This document shows positions 25,292 to 35,090 of a stretch of 64,000 nucleotides of DNA, piece by piece. This DNA comes from Psychrobacillus sp044762745 (lineage in GTDB: Bacteria; Bacillota; Bacilli; Bacillales_A; Planococcaceae): the NCBI RefSeq assembly GCF_044762745.1, contig NZ_JBIWEX010000011.1, forward strand, positions 1 to 64,000, in the 5' to 3' direction. The notes beneath the pieces are model-generated. The model ran no database searches and was not told the origin of the DNA. It was given only the letters and a program-made list of their open reading frames with translations. Position 1 is the first letter of the stretch. Each line of letters begins with the position of its first letter. A program made the position numbers and the translations under genes.

Positions 25292-26983
25292 TTAAAGTTT
25301 GAATTGATTTACTATAACTTGTAAATCCTCTGCCATTTTAGATAAACTGGTAGCAGAAGCTGTAATTTCTTCCATAGAAGCAAGTTGCTCTTCCGAAGCG
25401 GAAGCTACGTTTTGTGTATTAGAAGCAGAGTTTTGGGCAATAATTGCCATTTCTTCGATCGAGGCGTTCACCTCTTCTACGCTTGCGGACATTTCTTCGG
25501 AAATAGCGGAAACCTCTTGAATTTGAGCGGTAACTTGTTCAATGGAAAGTAAAATCTTCTCAAAACGTATTCCGGTTTCATCTACGATTACTTTGCCGGT
25601 CGCTACTTCTTTCGTACCGATTTCCATTACGTTTACCGCTTCGGTGGTATCTTTTTGGATTTGGTTTATTATACCTGCTATTTGGTCTGCTGAGTCTCTA
25701 GACTGTTCTGCAAGTTTACGAACTTCATCCGCCACTACTGCAAATCCTTGTCCATGTTCTCCAGCACGAGCGGCTTCTATTGCTGCATTAAGAGCCAATA
25801 AATTTGTTTGGTCAGCTATACCGGTAATAACTGCAATAATCTTGCCAATTTCCTGAGAGTGATTACCTAATTTTTTTATGCCCGAAGCAGAATCTGCTAC
25901 AGCTTTGTGAATCGCGTCCATTTGATGAATCATTTGTTGAAGTGATTCATTCCCCAAGTTAGCTTCTCTATTTGTTTCGATTGCTGATTCGGAAACAGTG
26001 GATGAGGTTTCTGCTACTTGTTGAATGCCAATAGCCATTTCTCTCATAGCTTCGGAAGATTCATTTGCATTCATAACTTGTGTCTCTGAACCACTAGCGA
26101 TATCTTGGATAGATGATGCAATTTGTTCGGTTGCTTGGGATGTCTGCTCGGCGCTTGCGGTTAGTTCCTCTGCGGACGATGCTACATGATTTGAGTTCAT
26201 ACTAACTTGTTCAATTACCGTCCGAAGATTTTCAGCCATAAGATTAAAAGAACCAACTAAATCACCAATTTCATCTTGGTTTTTCACTTTTACCATATTA
26301 CCAGAAAGATCCCCATCCGCCATTTTTTTAGCCGAATTGGCCAATGCAATAACTGGGTTGGAAATAAGACGCCCCATAATTAGTGCTGTGGCGATTCCAG
26401 CTAGAATTGCAATAATTCCTATAGCTAAAACTAGCTTGATTGTATTTTTTACCTTTATCGTGTTGTTAGCACTACCTTCGACTAATAAATCATTTTGAAA
26501 GTTTGAAAGTTTAGCTACCGACGCGTCAAGTTGGGCTACAATATCTCTTCCTTCCGAAGAAACAAGTGCCTCATATTCCGTATTTTTATTCTGCTTTTTT
26601 AGATTGAACACCTTCTCTGTGAACTGTGCATACTCATCTTGAATCTTGTTGATATCTTCTAACATCTCAATTGCTACTGGAATTTTAAACTTAGAAAATA
26701 AGGCATTATATGCTTCATTAAAATTAGAAAAAGCGGTAGTATAGTCTTGGAGTGATCGATCATCCCCTAAGATTAAATACCCTCGCATCGCAATTATTTC
26801 TTGTTTGGCAGCCACTTGCAACGCCTTAATTTCAACTGCTTTCATTGCTTTATCTTCTACTAAATCAGTATATGAATTATTCACAGCTGTAATTTGGCTG
26901 TAGCTAATACCAATCATAATGACTAATAATAGTAGAACTGCTGAAAATCCACTAAGCAGTTTTTTGTTAATCGTCCATTTCAT
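25292..26983 (-). CDS. Methyl-accepting chemotaxis protein
   Basis: A 563-residue transmembrane chemoreceptor. Transmembrane helices are at about 10-30 and 180-205; the extracytoplasmic part is a four-helix bundle-type sensor. A HAMP domain follows (ISNPVIALANSAKKMADGDL), then a signalling hairpin with the conserved tip around NLLALNAAIEAARAGEHG and GFAVVADEVRKLAEQS. It signals to CheA/CheW. ATG at 26983 has GAGGTG seven bases upstream. The gene stands alone between ypiA and aroA, where B. subtilis has no gene, so it is a lineage-specific gain. The ligand is unknown. The upstream gap (27001-27305) shows no other gene. Confidence 0.95.
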   Translation of the reverse strand: MKWTINKKLLSGFSAVLLLLVIMIGISYSQITAVNNSYTDLVEDKAMKAVEIKALQVAAKQEIIAMRGYLILGDDRSLQDYTTAFSNFNEAYNALFSKFKIPVAIEMLEDINKIQDEYAQFTEKVFNLKKQNKNTEYEALVSSEGRDIVAQLDASVAKLSNFQNDLLVEGSANNTIKVKNTIKLVLAIGIIAILAGIATALIMGRLISNPVIALANSAKKMADGDLSGNMVKVKNQDEIGDLVGSFNLMAENLRTVIEQVSMNSNHVASSAEELTASAEQTSQATEQIASSIQDIASGSETQVMNANESSEAMREMAIGIQQVAETSSTVSESAIETNREANLGNESLQQMIHQMDAIHKAVADSASGIKKLGNHSQEIGKIIAVITGIADQTNLLALNAAIEAARAGEHGQGFAVVADEVRKLAEQSRDSADQIAGIINQIQKDTTEAVNVMEIGTKEVATGKVIVDETGIRFEKILLSIEQVTAQIQEVSAISEEMSASVEEVNASIEEMAIIAQNSASNTQNVASASEEQLASMEEITASATSLSKMAEDLQVIVNQFKL

Positions 26984-27305
26984 AGAAAAACACCTCAACA
27001 CTTTTTATTATTATTATTCAAATCATTCAAACCTACTGTATATTAGTTATGTCTAAAGTAGGGAAAATGCACCTATATAAAGTTAGCACAAAGGACTAGA
27101 AAAGGGAAGTTCCTTTACAATTTTTTAATAAAAAAACTAGTAAATAAGTATTAATTTAGACACAATTGCTAAAATTTGTGGTGATCACAGACAAGTTGAT
27201 TCCTTCAAAACCTCATGTCTAAGTCATTATTCCAAAATCAAAACTACTCTCAGTTGCTGTTCTATCCATCACATTTTATCTACCAACCTTGCCAGCCAGT
27301 TTCTA

Positions 27306-27352
27306 AAATAAAAAAACAGACCTAGGAACGACTCCAACTCGCTCCTAGGTCT
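27306..27352 (-). terminator. Terminator of the aromatic amino-acid operon
   Basis: AGACCTAGGA (27319-27328) pairs with TCCTAGGTCT (27343-27352), followed on the minus strand by a T-rich run. It starts 6 bp after the aroA stop. Confidence 0.92.
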
Positions 27353-27357
27353 TTTTT

Positions 27358-28650
27358 TTATTTACTGATTCGCACACTGTCCAATTGTTCAAAGAAGTTT
27401 GGATAGGAAACCGATATACAAGCTGGATCATCGAGCGTTACAGCACTTGAAGTAATAAGCGCTGCAATTGCGCCCATCATGCCGATACGATGGTCACCAT
27501 ATGTCTTCAAGTCGCCACCATTTAGAGCAGTCGGCCCTTCAATAATCATCCCGTCGTCTGTAGCGGTAATATTCGCTCCGAGCTTCTTTAGCTCATTTAC
27601 GACTGCATCGATTCGGTTTGTTTCTTTTACTTTTAGTTCTTCTGCGTTTTTAATGACTGTTTTTCCTTTAGCTTGTGTTGCGAGTAAAGCAATGATTGGA
27701 ATTTCGTCAATAAGTCGAGGTATTGTATCTCCGCCAATTACTGTGCTTTTTAGTGAAGAGGCCTCGATTTCAATTGTTCCCATTTCTTCATGGCTATTAT
27801 TTTGGGAATCATTGATCGACAAACTCGCTCCCATCGCTTGCAGGACGTCGATTATACCTGTTCTCGTTTCGTTTAGACCAACATTCGTTAATATTAGCTT
27901 ACTATTTGGGACAATTGCTCCTGCAACTAAAAAGAATGCTGCGGACGAAATATCTCCTGGTACAACTACATGCGTTCCGGTAAGTTTTTGTCCACCTTGC
28001 AGTCGAATCTTTTTGTTCTCGACTTTAATCTCTGCTCCAAAATGTTGTAGCATTTTTTCGGTGTGATCACGGGAAGTTTCCATTTCTTCCACAACTGTTT
28101 CACCTTCTGCGTGTAATGCAGCGAGTAAAATGGCAGATTTCACTTGTGCACTTGCTACTGGCATTTTGTAGTGGATAGACGAAAGTTTCGTACCTTCCAC
28201 GGCTATTGGTGTAAATTGAGCATTATCTCTACCAATAAAATGCGCTCCCATTTGTTTTAGCGGTGCAGTTACCCTTTTCATCGGACGTTTCTGGATAGAC
28301 TCATCCCCGATTAAAACAGACGAAACATTGGAACCAGCTAAAATGCCGAGCATAAGTCTAGTCGTTGTTCCCGAGTTCCCTGTATACAAAATTTCACTCG
28401 GTTCCTGCCATGCACTAATTCCATCACTTTTAATATGGACGTTTTCCCCGTCTACTGATATTTCAATCCCTAGCTTTCGGAAGCAGTCAATCGTTGCTAA
28501 GCAATCGTCACTTTGTAAAAATCCCTCTACAGTAGTTGTTCCTTCAGCGATTGACCCAAACATAATGGAGCGATGGGATACAGACTTATCTCCAGGAATT
28601 CGCAAGACGCCTTGTAAGGAAGGCTGTGCATAATCTAATATTTTTCCCAT
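27358..28650 (-). CDS. aroA: 5-enolpyruvylshikimate-3-phosphate synthase
   Basis: Sixth step of the shikimate pathway: transfers enolpyruvyl from PEP to shikimate-3-phosphate. The 430 residues show PGDKSVSHRS, YTGNSGTTTRLM, TSRDHTEKML and KVKETNRIDAV, as in class II (Gram-positive) enzymes. ATG at 28650 follows TTAGGAGGG; an upstream in-frame ATG overlaps tyrA. Last gene of aroC-aroB-aroH-hisC-tyrA-aroA. Confidence 0.97.
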   Translation of the reverse strand: MGKILDYAQPSLQGVLRIPGDKSVSHRSIMFGSIAEGTTTVEGFLQSDDCLATIDCFRKLGIEISVDGENVHIKSDGISAWQEPSEILYTGNSGTTTRLMLGILAGSNVSSVLIGDESIQKRPMKRVTAPLKQMGAHFIGRDNAQFTPIAVEGTKLSSIHYKMPVASAQVKSAILLAALHAEGETVVEEMETSRDHTEKMLQHFGAEIKVENKKIRLQGGQKLTGTHVVVPGDISSAAFFLVAGAIVPNSKLILTNVGLNETRTGIIDVLQAMGASLSINDSQNNSHEEMGTIEIEASSLKSTVIGGDTIPRLIDEIPIIALLATQAKGKTVIKNAEELKVKETNRIDAVVNELKKLGANITATDDGMIIEGPTALNGGDLKTYGDHRIGMMGAIAALITSSAVTLDDPACISVSYPNFFEQLDSVRISK

Positions 28651-28663
28651 AATGATTACCCTC

Positions 28664-29764
28664 CTAAGAAATATACGTTTCAAATGTTGTATTTTTGGCG
28701 ATGCATGCGACTGCTTTTGCCCGATCCTCTATCGTTTGAAAACTAATGACCAAAATACCAAAAACATCTACACGAGTTTCGACAATTCTCAAGTTTGTAA
28801 TACTAATACGGTCTTTTGCCAGATAGCCCGTAATTTCTGAAATAACCCCGGGATAGTCAGGAACATCCACATACAAGTCATATACAGTGAACATCGCACC
28901 CTGTGCGGTAATCGGCAGTTCATCTCGCACTTGTTTGGCCGTTTGAAAATAGTTTTCAATATCCTCTTCATCTGCATGAAGCAATAGATTTTGAAGCTTA
29001 ATCATCTCTTCTGTCCACATTTGCAACTGGTTACTAAGTTCTTGTCGATTTTGAACTGTAATGTCTCGCCACATAATTGGATTCGATGAAGCGATTCTGG
29101 TTAAATCGCGAAACCCACCTGCAGCAAGTTGCTTCGTGAAAGGATATTGTTCATTTTCACCTGCAAGTTGATGTACTAAGGAAGCTGCAACTAAGTGCGG
29201 AAAATGACTGACTACAGCTGTCATATGATCATGCTCTTTTGCATTCACTTGTACGATCTTTGCCTTTGTCACTTGCAGTAAGTCTGTAAGTATATTTACT
29301 TCTTCTTGATTTTCGTTTGGAAATGGGGTGAGCAAATAATACGCATTTTCAAATAAATGCGCTCTAGCTGCTTCTACCCCACTTTTATGCGAGCCGGCCA
29401 TTGGATGACCACCGATGAATGTAATACCTTGTTCTTTTAGCGAAAGTGCCGCTTTCATAATTTCACTTTTTGTACTACCCGTATCTGTTACAATGACTTG
29501 TTCCTTCAGTTGCCAGTTTGCCAACTCGTTCATCAACGAAAGCGTTTCATTTACAGGAGTGGCGAATATAATAATATCTGCAAACCCTGCAGCGTCTTTT
29601 ATATGAACTGCCATCTCATCGATGACACCAATTCTTTTTGCTGTTCGAAGAGCATGAGTATTCGCGTCATACCCAATAATCTTTACATCATTATTTCTTT
29701 TTAAGCCCAGCGCTAATGAGCCACCTATTAAGCCAAGCCCTATGATGAAAACTGTTTGTTTCAT
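28664..29764 (-). CDS. tyrA: Prephenate dehydrogenase with ACT domain
   Basis: Converts prephenate to 4-hydroxyphenylpyruvate for tyrosine. The 366 residues comprise a Rossmann domain (IIGLGLIGGSLALGL), a dehydrogenase helical domain with GGHPMAGSHKSG, and a C-terminal ACT domain (from about 295, YVDVPDYPGVISEITG), which in this family mediates feedback by amino acids. The start ATG overlaps the hisC stop by one base (TAATG), so translation is coupled. Confidence 0.96.
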   Translation of the reverse strand: MKQTVFIIGLGLIGGSLALGLKRNNDVKIIGYDANTHALRTAKRIGVIDEMAVHIKDAAGFADIIIFATPVNETLSLMNELANWQLKEQVIVTDTGSTKSEIMKAALSLKEQGITFIGGHPMAGSHKSGVEAARAHLFENAYYLLTPFPNENQEEVNILTDLLQVTKAKIVQVNAKEHDHMTAVVSHFPHLVAASLVHQLAGENEQYPFTKQLAAGGFRDLTRIASSNPIMWRDITVQNRQELSNQLQMWTEEMIKLQNLLLHADEEDIENYFQTAKQVRDELPITAQGAMFTVYDLYVDVPDYPGVISEITGYLAKDRISITNLRIVETRVDVFGILVISFQTIEDRAKAVACIAKNTTFETYIS

Positions 29765-30864
29765 TACAATACGCCTTCCTCGTGTAAAACTTCATCTAAT
29801 TTTTGTAATAGCTCTGTATTTTGTTCTTCCGTACCTATTGTAATTCGAAGGTATCCCGGTTTGCCTAGAGCATTTCCGCTACGAACGATAAATCCACGTT
29901 TCATCAATCCTTGGAACACTATATCACTATCTGCTTTCACTTCCATCAACACAAAGTTCGTGTGTGAAGGATAGAAATGGAGATTGCGTTCTGCACAGTA
30001 TGCTTCATATTGTGCTTTTCCAGCATTATTTTTTTCCTTACATGATTCGATAAATGATTGGTCTTCCAATCCAATAATTGCGACTTCTTGACTTAGCACT
30101 GTGTTATTAAATGGTTCGCGCGTTGGCTCTAATTGGCTAATGACTTCTTCTGAACCGATCGTATACCCTACACGGAAACTAGCTAAGCCGTATGCTTTAG
30201 AGAAAGTACGCATGATTAATACGTTTGGGTGTTTGTCTAATAAATGAATCGAGTCTTCATATGTTTCATCTGTTATGTATTCTGTATAAGCTTCGTCTAG
30301 CACGATTAATACATCATTCGGTACTTTTTCAACGAATGCTTTAATTTTATCGCTAGTAATAAGTGTTCCAGTTGGATTATTCGGATTACAAACCCATACG
30401 ATTGCTGTATTTTCATCGACCGCTTCCGCCATTTTATCTAAATCATGTTCGCCGTTTGGAAGTAATGGAACCGTACGAACTTCTGCTCCCTCTACAATCG
30501 CATTATGCTTGTATTGTCCAAATGTTAAATCTGCAACTACTGTATTTAAACCTGGTTGTAAGAGTGCTCTCGATACGATTAATATATTGTCGTCTGAACC
30601 ATTTCCAAAAAGTAATTGTTTTTCTGAAACGTTCACGTGTTTTGCTACAGCTGTACGGAGCTTCGATGCATAGCCATCTGGGTAAATAGCATAGTCGATA
30701 CTTACACTTTCTAAATAAGCTTTTACATTGGGAGATGCTCCGTAAGGATTCTCATTGGATGCAAGTTTTGTTACTTTGTCTAAGTTGAACATTTTTTTTA
30801 CTTCGTCTGTAGTTTTTCCTGGTTGGTATGCTTGTAAGCCAGCAATTTGTTTTTTGAATTTCAT
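29764..30864 (-). CDS. hisC: Histidinol-phosphate/aromatic aminotransferase
   Basis: PLP-dependent class I/II aminotransferase of 366 residues that in B. subtilis serves both histidine synthesis and transamination of 4-hydroxyphenylpyruvate and phenylpyruvate. Motifs are KLASNENPYGASP, NPNNPTGT, LDEAYTEY and the PLP-lysine region TFSKAYGLASFRVGY. ATG at 30864 is chosen because GAGG sits within the preceding upstream frame. Placement between aroH and tyrA, away from other his genes, supports an aromatic role. Confidence 0.96.
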   Translation of the reverse strand: MKFKKQIAGLQAYQPGKTTDEVKKMFNLDKVTKLASNENPYGASPNVKAYLESVSIDYAIYPDGYASKLRTAVAKHVNVSEKQLLFGNGSDDNILIVSRALLQPGLNTVVADLTFGQYKHNAIVEGAEVRTVPLLPNGEHDLDKMAEAVDENTAIVWVCNPNNPTGTLITSDKIKAFVEKVPNDVLIVLDEAYTEYITDETYEDSIHLLDKHPNVLIMRTFSKAYGLASFRVGYTIGSEEVISQLEPTREPFNNTVLSQEVAIIGLEDQSFIESCKEKNNAGKAQYEAYCAERNLHFYPSHTNFVLMEVKADSDIVFQGLMKRGFIVRSGNALGKPGYLRITIGTEEQNTELLQKLDEVLHEEGVL

Positions 30865-30888
30865 CTCAAAGATCCTCATTTCTTTTCG

Positions 30889-31251
30889 TTATTTTACTAA
30901 GTCGGGTCTTAATGTAACAGCATTATTTAAATAGATATGTTGGATATCTCGTTGCGCTTTATTTGTATTAATATGCATTAAAAGCCTGACACACTTTTCT
31001 AGTGCGTTCGGAACATCCATTTCATGTGTACACATTACGGGAACATATGCCCATCCTTCTAAGCTTCTCACTGCTCTTGCAGGGAATGCGGATGTAATAT
31101 CTGTCGTCGTTGAAATGATGACTGATGCTATGTCTTCTGGCTGTACATCATTTGCCTTAGCCATTTCTTGTACAAGACGCGCAGTTTCTTGCAATACTTC
31201 TTCATTTGAATCGGCTTTTACGGTTGTTGCGCCTCTTACTCCCCTAATCAT
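30889..31251 (-). CDS. aroH: Chorismate mutase, AroH class
   Basis: Rearranges chorismate to prephenate. The 120-residue monofunctional enzyme aligns along its length with B. subtilis AroH (RGVRGATT, STTTDITSAFPARAVR, VPVMCTHEMDVP, RVLLHI-like LLMHINT). It starts one base after the aroB stop. In B. subtilis the trp genes follow it; here hisC follows directly. Confidence 0.97.
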   Translation of the reverse strand: MIRGVRGATTVKADSNEEVLQETARLVQEMAKANDVQPEDIASVIISTTTDITSAFPARAVRSLEGWAYVPVMCTHEMDVPNALEKCVRLLMHINTNKAQRDIQHIYLNNAVTLRPDLVK

Positions 31252-32340
31252 CTACATTCCCTCCTTTATCCACTTTCTCAATCTCTCATCACAAATTAGC
31301 ACGTCGCTCATCGAAATCACTTGTACAAATGGTTCTCCAATTTCTTGAAGTAATGCAAAATGGAGTTCCCCATTAGTTGTTTTTTTGTCTTTTAACATAA
31401 ATTCCGCTAGTCTCTTAAACGGACAATTAAGTACATGCCCAAAATTGTAGCCTAGTCTAATAGCAAGTTCATATACTTTTTTGGCATAACCTTTTTCTAC
31501 ATTTCCATGTATTTCACTTAACATTAAAGCAGGGATCATTCCGATCATCACTGCTTCACCATGCGTAATTTTCCCGTAACCAATGGTAGCTTCGATCGCA
31601 TGTCCATATGTATGGCCAAAATTTAAGTATTTTCGGAACGATTGCTCTTTCTCATCGAGTTCCACAATATTCGCTTTGACCCGAATCCCTTTTTCAATCC
31701 ATTGTAATAATGTTTCTTTGTCGATAGATTCGATGTTTGGTAATGCAAAAAATTCATTCACCCATTCTACATTACTAATCAGCGCATGTTTAATCACTTC
31801 TGCTAGTCCCGAACGAACTTCCATTGCTGGTAAAGTAGCTAAAAAATGAAAATCATAAATGACCGCTTGTGGTTGATAAAAAGCTCCAATCATATTCTTC
31901 CCATTCGGATGATTAATGGCCGTCTTTCCACCAACTGCACTATCATGCGCTAAAATGGTCGTCGGTATTTGATAAAATGGAATGCCTCGCATAAAAGTAG
32001 CTGCAACAAATCCTGTCAAATCCCCTACTGCTCCCCCACCTAAAGCAAATAAAACAGAATTTCTAGAACAACTTTGCTGCAATAAAAATGTTTGAACAGC
32101 AAAATACGACTCGAACGTTTTACACGCTTCTCCATTTGGCACTATATATACTTTAAATGGGAATGCAAAATGCTCGCGAACATATTCTTCATGTAAAGTC
32201 CAAACATGTTCGTCCGTTATAATCACTAACTGATCCGCTTTTTCGAGTGCGGTTTTATATTGAACACAAAACTCCTGTAATATATTTTCTCCTAAATGCA
32301 CTTCATACGAAGCATCGGTTGTTTTTACTGGGATATTCAC
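31252..32340 (-). CDS. aroB: 3-dehydroquinate synthase
   Basis: NAD-dependent, metal-containing enzyme that cyclises DAHP to 3-dehydroquinate, second step of the shikimate pathway. The 362 residues show ALGGGAVGDLTGFVAATFMR, PTTILAHDSAVGGKTAIN and the metal ligands E, H, H around AEVIKHALI, LNFGHTYGHAIE and HGEAVMIGM. It begins 3 bp after aroC. Confidence 0.97.
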   Translation of the reverse strand: MNIPVKTTDASYEVHLGENILQEFCVQYKTALEKADQLVIITDEHVWTLHEEYVREHFAFPFKVYIVPNGEACKTFESYFAVQTFLLQQSCSRNSVLFALGGGAVGDLTGFVAATFMRGIPFYQIPTTILAHDSAVGGKTAINHPNGKNMIGAFYQPQAVIYDFHFLATLPAMEVRSGLAEVIKHALISNVEWVNEFFALPNIESIDKETLLQWIEKGIRVKANIVELDEKEQSFRKYLNFGHTYGHAIEATIGYGKITHGEAVMIGMIPALMLSEIHGNVEKGYAKKVYELAIRLGYNFGHVLNCPFKRLAEFMLKDKKTTNGELHFALLQEIGEPFVQVISMSDVLICDERLRKWIKEGM

Positions 32341-32343
32341 GAC

Positions 32344-33525
32344 TTAAAACCCCTTTGTATAAGCTCGATGTCTTTCTATTTCTGCTTTTAATGAATCCAT
32401 TTTGTCTCCGTTAAATGTATCTAATACTGCTTGCGCAATTTCCCATGCAATTACGGCTTCGGCAACGACAGAAGCCGCTGGTACTGCACAGCTATCGGAT
32501 CGTTCAATACTTGCTTTAAACGGTTCCTTTGTATCGATATCAACGCTTTGTAATGGCTTATAAAGGGTTGGAATTGGTTTCATAACACCTCGTACTACGA
32601 TTGGCATTCCTGTCGACATACCGCCTTCTAGACCTCCCAGACGATTCGTATCACGTGTATATCCTTCTTCTTCACTCCAAGCAATTTGGTCATGGACTTG
32701 ACTTCCAAATAAATTCGCCATTTCAAACCCTAATCCAATTTCTACACCTTTAAATGCATTAATACTCATCATAGCCATTGCCAGTTTCGCATCTAATTTA
32801 CGATCGTAATGAACGTAGCTCCCTACACCTGCAGGCATTCCTGAAATGATTACTTCTACGATACCACCGATTGTATCTCCCGCTTTTTTCGCATGATCAA
32901 TCGCTTCAACCATTTTTTCTGAAGCTTCAGAATCCAAACAATAGACTGGGTCAGCTTCGACAATTTCACGAATCTCTTCCATCGTTTTGCCGGTTGCTAA
33001 ATCTAAATTCGCTTCAATTCCACCAATTTTCGTTACATGGGCAACGATAGAAATTCCTAACTCGCCTAATAATTGTTTTGCCACTGCTCCTACAGCAACT
33101 CGTACAGTCGTTTCACGTGCAGAAGAACGCTCTAAAACGTTGCGTAAATCACGATGACCGTATTTCATCCCTCCGACTAAATCTGCATGCCCTGGACGAG
33201 GTCTTGTAATTTGTCGTTTAATATCATCTGGATCTATTTCTTCACTTAACGGTTCAATGCCCATAATATTCGTCCAATGTTTCCAATCATCGTTATTTAC
33301 GACAAGACAAACCGGAGATCCTAATGATTTTCCGTGACGAACGCCTGCAGTAATGGCTACTGTATCCTTTTCAATCTGCATTCTTCTGCCGCGACCATGG
33401 CCGCCTTGGCGACGTTTCAATTCTTTATTTATCTGATCACTCGTAATTTCTAATTGGGCTGGTAACCCTTCAATAATTGCTGTAAGTTGTGGTCCATGTG
33501 ACTCACCGGCTGTTAAATAACGCAC
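32344..33525 (-). CDS. aroC: Chorismate synthase
   Basis: FMN-dependent final step to chorismate. The 393-residue protein starts RYLTAGESHGPQL and contains RQGGHGRGRRM, RPGHADLVGGMKYGHRDLRN and RSSARETTVRVAVGA. Start GTG at 33525 has AAGGGGG eight bases upstream and matches the B. subtilis N-terminus; the frame extends upstream to 33567 without a ribosome-binding site. First gene of the aromatic operon. Confidence 0.97.
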   Translation of the reverse strand: MRYLTAGESHGPQLTAIIEGLPAQLEITSDQINKELKRRQGGHGRGRRMQIEKDTVAITAGVRHGKSLGSPVCLVVNNDDWKHWTNIMGIEPLSEEIDPDDIKRQITRPRPGHADLVGGMKYGHRDLRNVLERSSARETTVRVAVGAVAKQLLGELGISIVAHVTKIGGIEANLDLATGKTMEEIREIVEADPVYCLDSEASEKMVEAIDHAKKAGDTIGGIVEVIISGMPAGVGSYVHYDRKLDAKLAMAMMSINAFKGVEIGLGFEMANLFGSQVHDQIAWSEEEGYTRDTNRLGGLEGGMSTGMPIVVRGVMKPIPTLYKPLQSVDIDTKEPFKASIERSDSCAVPAASVVAEAVIAWEIAQAVLDTFNGDKMDSLKAEIERHRAYTKGF

Positions 33526-33587
33526 AACACTTTCCCCCTTCAACTCGCTAAAGTATTTATATTCCACTATAACATAAAATCTATTTC

Positions 33588-33626
33588 AAAGTATAGAAGA
33601 AAACTGTCTATTTTCTTAGACAGTTT
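33588..33626 (-). terminator. Terminator of cheR
   Basis: AAACTGTCTA (33601-33610) pairs perfectly with TAGACAGTTT (33617-33626); the stem includes the cheR stop codon and on the minus strand ends in TTTTCTTC. Confidence 0.8.
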
Positions 33627-34395
33627 ATTTCTTCCTATAAAAAAATGTGTCTTCCGTTTCAAACCCATATTTCCCTGGATTGAAAATCTGTTCTGTACTA
33701 CCGACGAATAAAATGCCACCCGGCTTGAGGGAGTTACTAAAGTTTTGATATATTTGATCTTTCGCTTCTTCCGTAAAATAAATCATCACGTTTCGACAAA
33801 TAATTAAATCAAAATTCTTATCATATGTATCCTTTAACAAATTATGTTTTTTAAATGTAACCGTCTTTTTTATTGCATCGTCCACTTTATAAAAGGCAGC
33901 TTGTTTCTCGAAATATTTCGACTTCATATTAACCGGAACTTCTGCAAGCGAACGCTCTGGATAAATACCCACTCTCGCACGCCCGATTGCATTTTCATCT
34001 AAATCTGTCGCAAGAATAGAGATTTGTGAAAGTGATTGATGGTTGGATAGCACCATGGCAGTCGTATAAGGCTCTTCCCCAGTTGAACAAGCAGCACTCC
34101 ATATTTTTAAGCGGTTGTTCTCTGCAAGTAGTTTAGGAAATATTTTTTGTTCTAAAACATCCCATCGTTTTGCATTTCGATAAAATTCGGAGACATTAAT
34201 CGTCATTCTATCTAAAAACTCATTCAATAAATCTCTGTCTTTGTCTAATGCTTGAAAGAAATCGACAAAGCTTTTAAATCCTTTTTTTTCATATAATGAA
34301 GTAAGGCGTCGTTTCATTTGTGCTTCTTTATATGCAGCAAGATCAATTCCTGTTTTTCGTTTTACGGAATCTACAAATTTAATATAATCTGGCAA
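33625..34395 (-). CDS. cheR: CheR, chemoreceptor glutamate methyltransferase
   Basis: Methylates glutamates of chemoreceptors using S-adenosylmethionine, for adaptation. The 256 residues have an N-terminal helical CheR domain and a methyltransferase domain with WSAACSTGEEPYTTAM, ATDLDENAI and DLIICRNVMIYFTEE. It follows ndk as in B. subtilis. A receptor gene lies 7 kb away, and motI is also present, so the strain probably is or was motile. Confidence 0.96.
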   Translation of the reverse strand: MPDYIKFVDSVKRKTGIDLAAYKEAQMKRRLTSLYEKKGFKSFVDFFQALDKDRDLLNEFLDRMTINVSEFYRNAKRWDVLEQKIFPKLLAENNRLKIWSAACSTGEEPYTTAMVLSNHQSLSQISILATDLDENAIGRARVGIYPERSLAEVPVNMKSKYFEKQAAFYKVDDAIKKTVTFKKHNLLKDTYDKNFDLIICRNVMIYFTEEAKDQIYQNFSNSLKPGGILFVGSTEQIFNPGKYGFETEDTFFYRKK

Positions 34396-34459
34396 CTGAC
34401 ATCGTTCCTTTCTAAAGACCTATATCTAGTATATCGCAATCCGATCATTTAGAATATAG

Positions 34460-34497
34460 AAAAAGACAGACAAATGTGAACACTTGTCTGCCTTTTT
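34460..34497 (-). terminator. Terminator downstream of ndk
   Basis: AAAAGACAGACAAATGTG pairs imperfectly with AACACTTGTCTGCCTTTTT around a short loop; T-rich on both ends. It lies about 65 bp after the ndk stop. The intervening 34510-34550 has a GCCTTGCC and AGGCGG palindrome like that at 47470. Confidence 0.75.
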
Positions 34498-34561
34498 AAT
34501 TTAATTAATGTCTAGCTACACCGCCTTGCCCCGACAGACATAGGCGGTTCTGCATTTCATT

Positions 34562-35008
34562 TTAGTTAATCCAGTTGTTAGCGTCTTTTGCGTATGCTAC
34601 TAGTTCTTCTTGTTTGAAGAATAGACCGATTTCGCGTTCAGCGCTTTCTGGTGAGTCAGAACCGTGGATAATGTTTTTACCAACAGTTACTGCGAAGTCT
34701 CCACGGATTGTTCCTGGAGCTGATTCTTTAGGGTTTGTAGCACCCATCATAAGACGAGCTGTTGAAATAACATTTTCCCCTTCCCAAACCATTGCGAAAA
34801 CTGGACCAGAAGTGATGAATTCTACTAATTCACCGAAGAATGGGCGTTCTTTATGTTCGCCGTAATGTTGTTCTGCTAATTCAGTTGGAATTTGCATTAA
34901 TTTTGCTCCAACTAATTGATATCCTTTTTTCTCAAAACGACTTACGATTTCACCGATTAAGTTACGTTGTACGCCATCAGGTTTTACCATTAAAAATGTT
35001 TTTTCCAT
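34562..35008 (-). CDS. ndk: Nucleoside diphosphate kinase
   Basis: Balances nucleoside triphosphate pools by phosphate transfer via a histidine. The 148 residues match the family exactly; the active site is NIIHGSDSPESAEREI. KTFLMVKPDGVQRNLIGEI is the typical start. ATG at 35008 has GAGGAG eight bases upstream. It lies between hepT and cheR as in B. subtilis. Confidence 0.98.
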   Translation of the reverse strand: MEKTFLMVKPDGVQRNLIGEIVSRFEKKGYQLVGAKLMQIPTELAEQHYGEHKERPFFGELVEFITSGPVFAMVWEGENVISTARLMMGATNPKESAPGTIRGDFAVTVGKNIIHGSDSPESAEREIGLFFKQEELVAYAKDANNWIN

Positions 35009-35090
35009 AATTAACACTCCTCAAATATATATAATGGGATAAATTTTCTCCACCGTTAAAAATAGTATCACTAAGCACTATTATTTTCAA

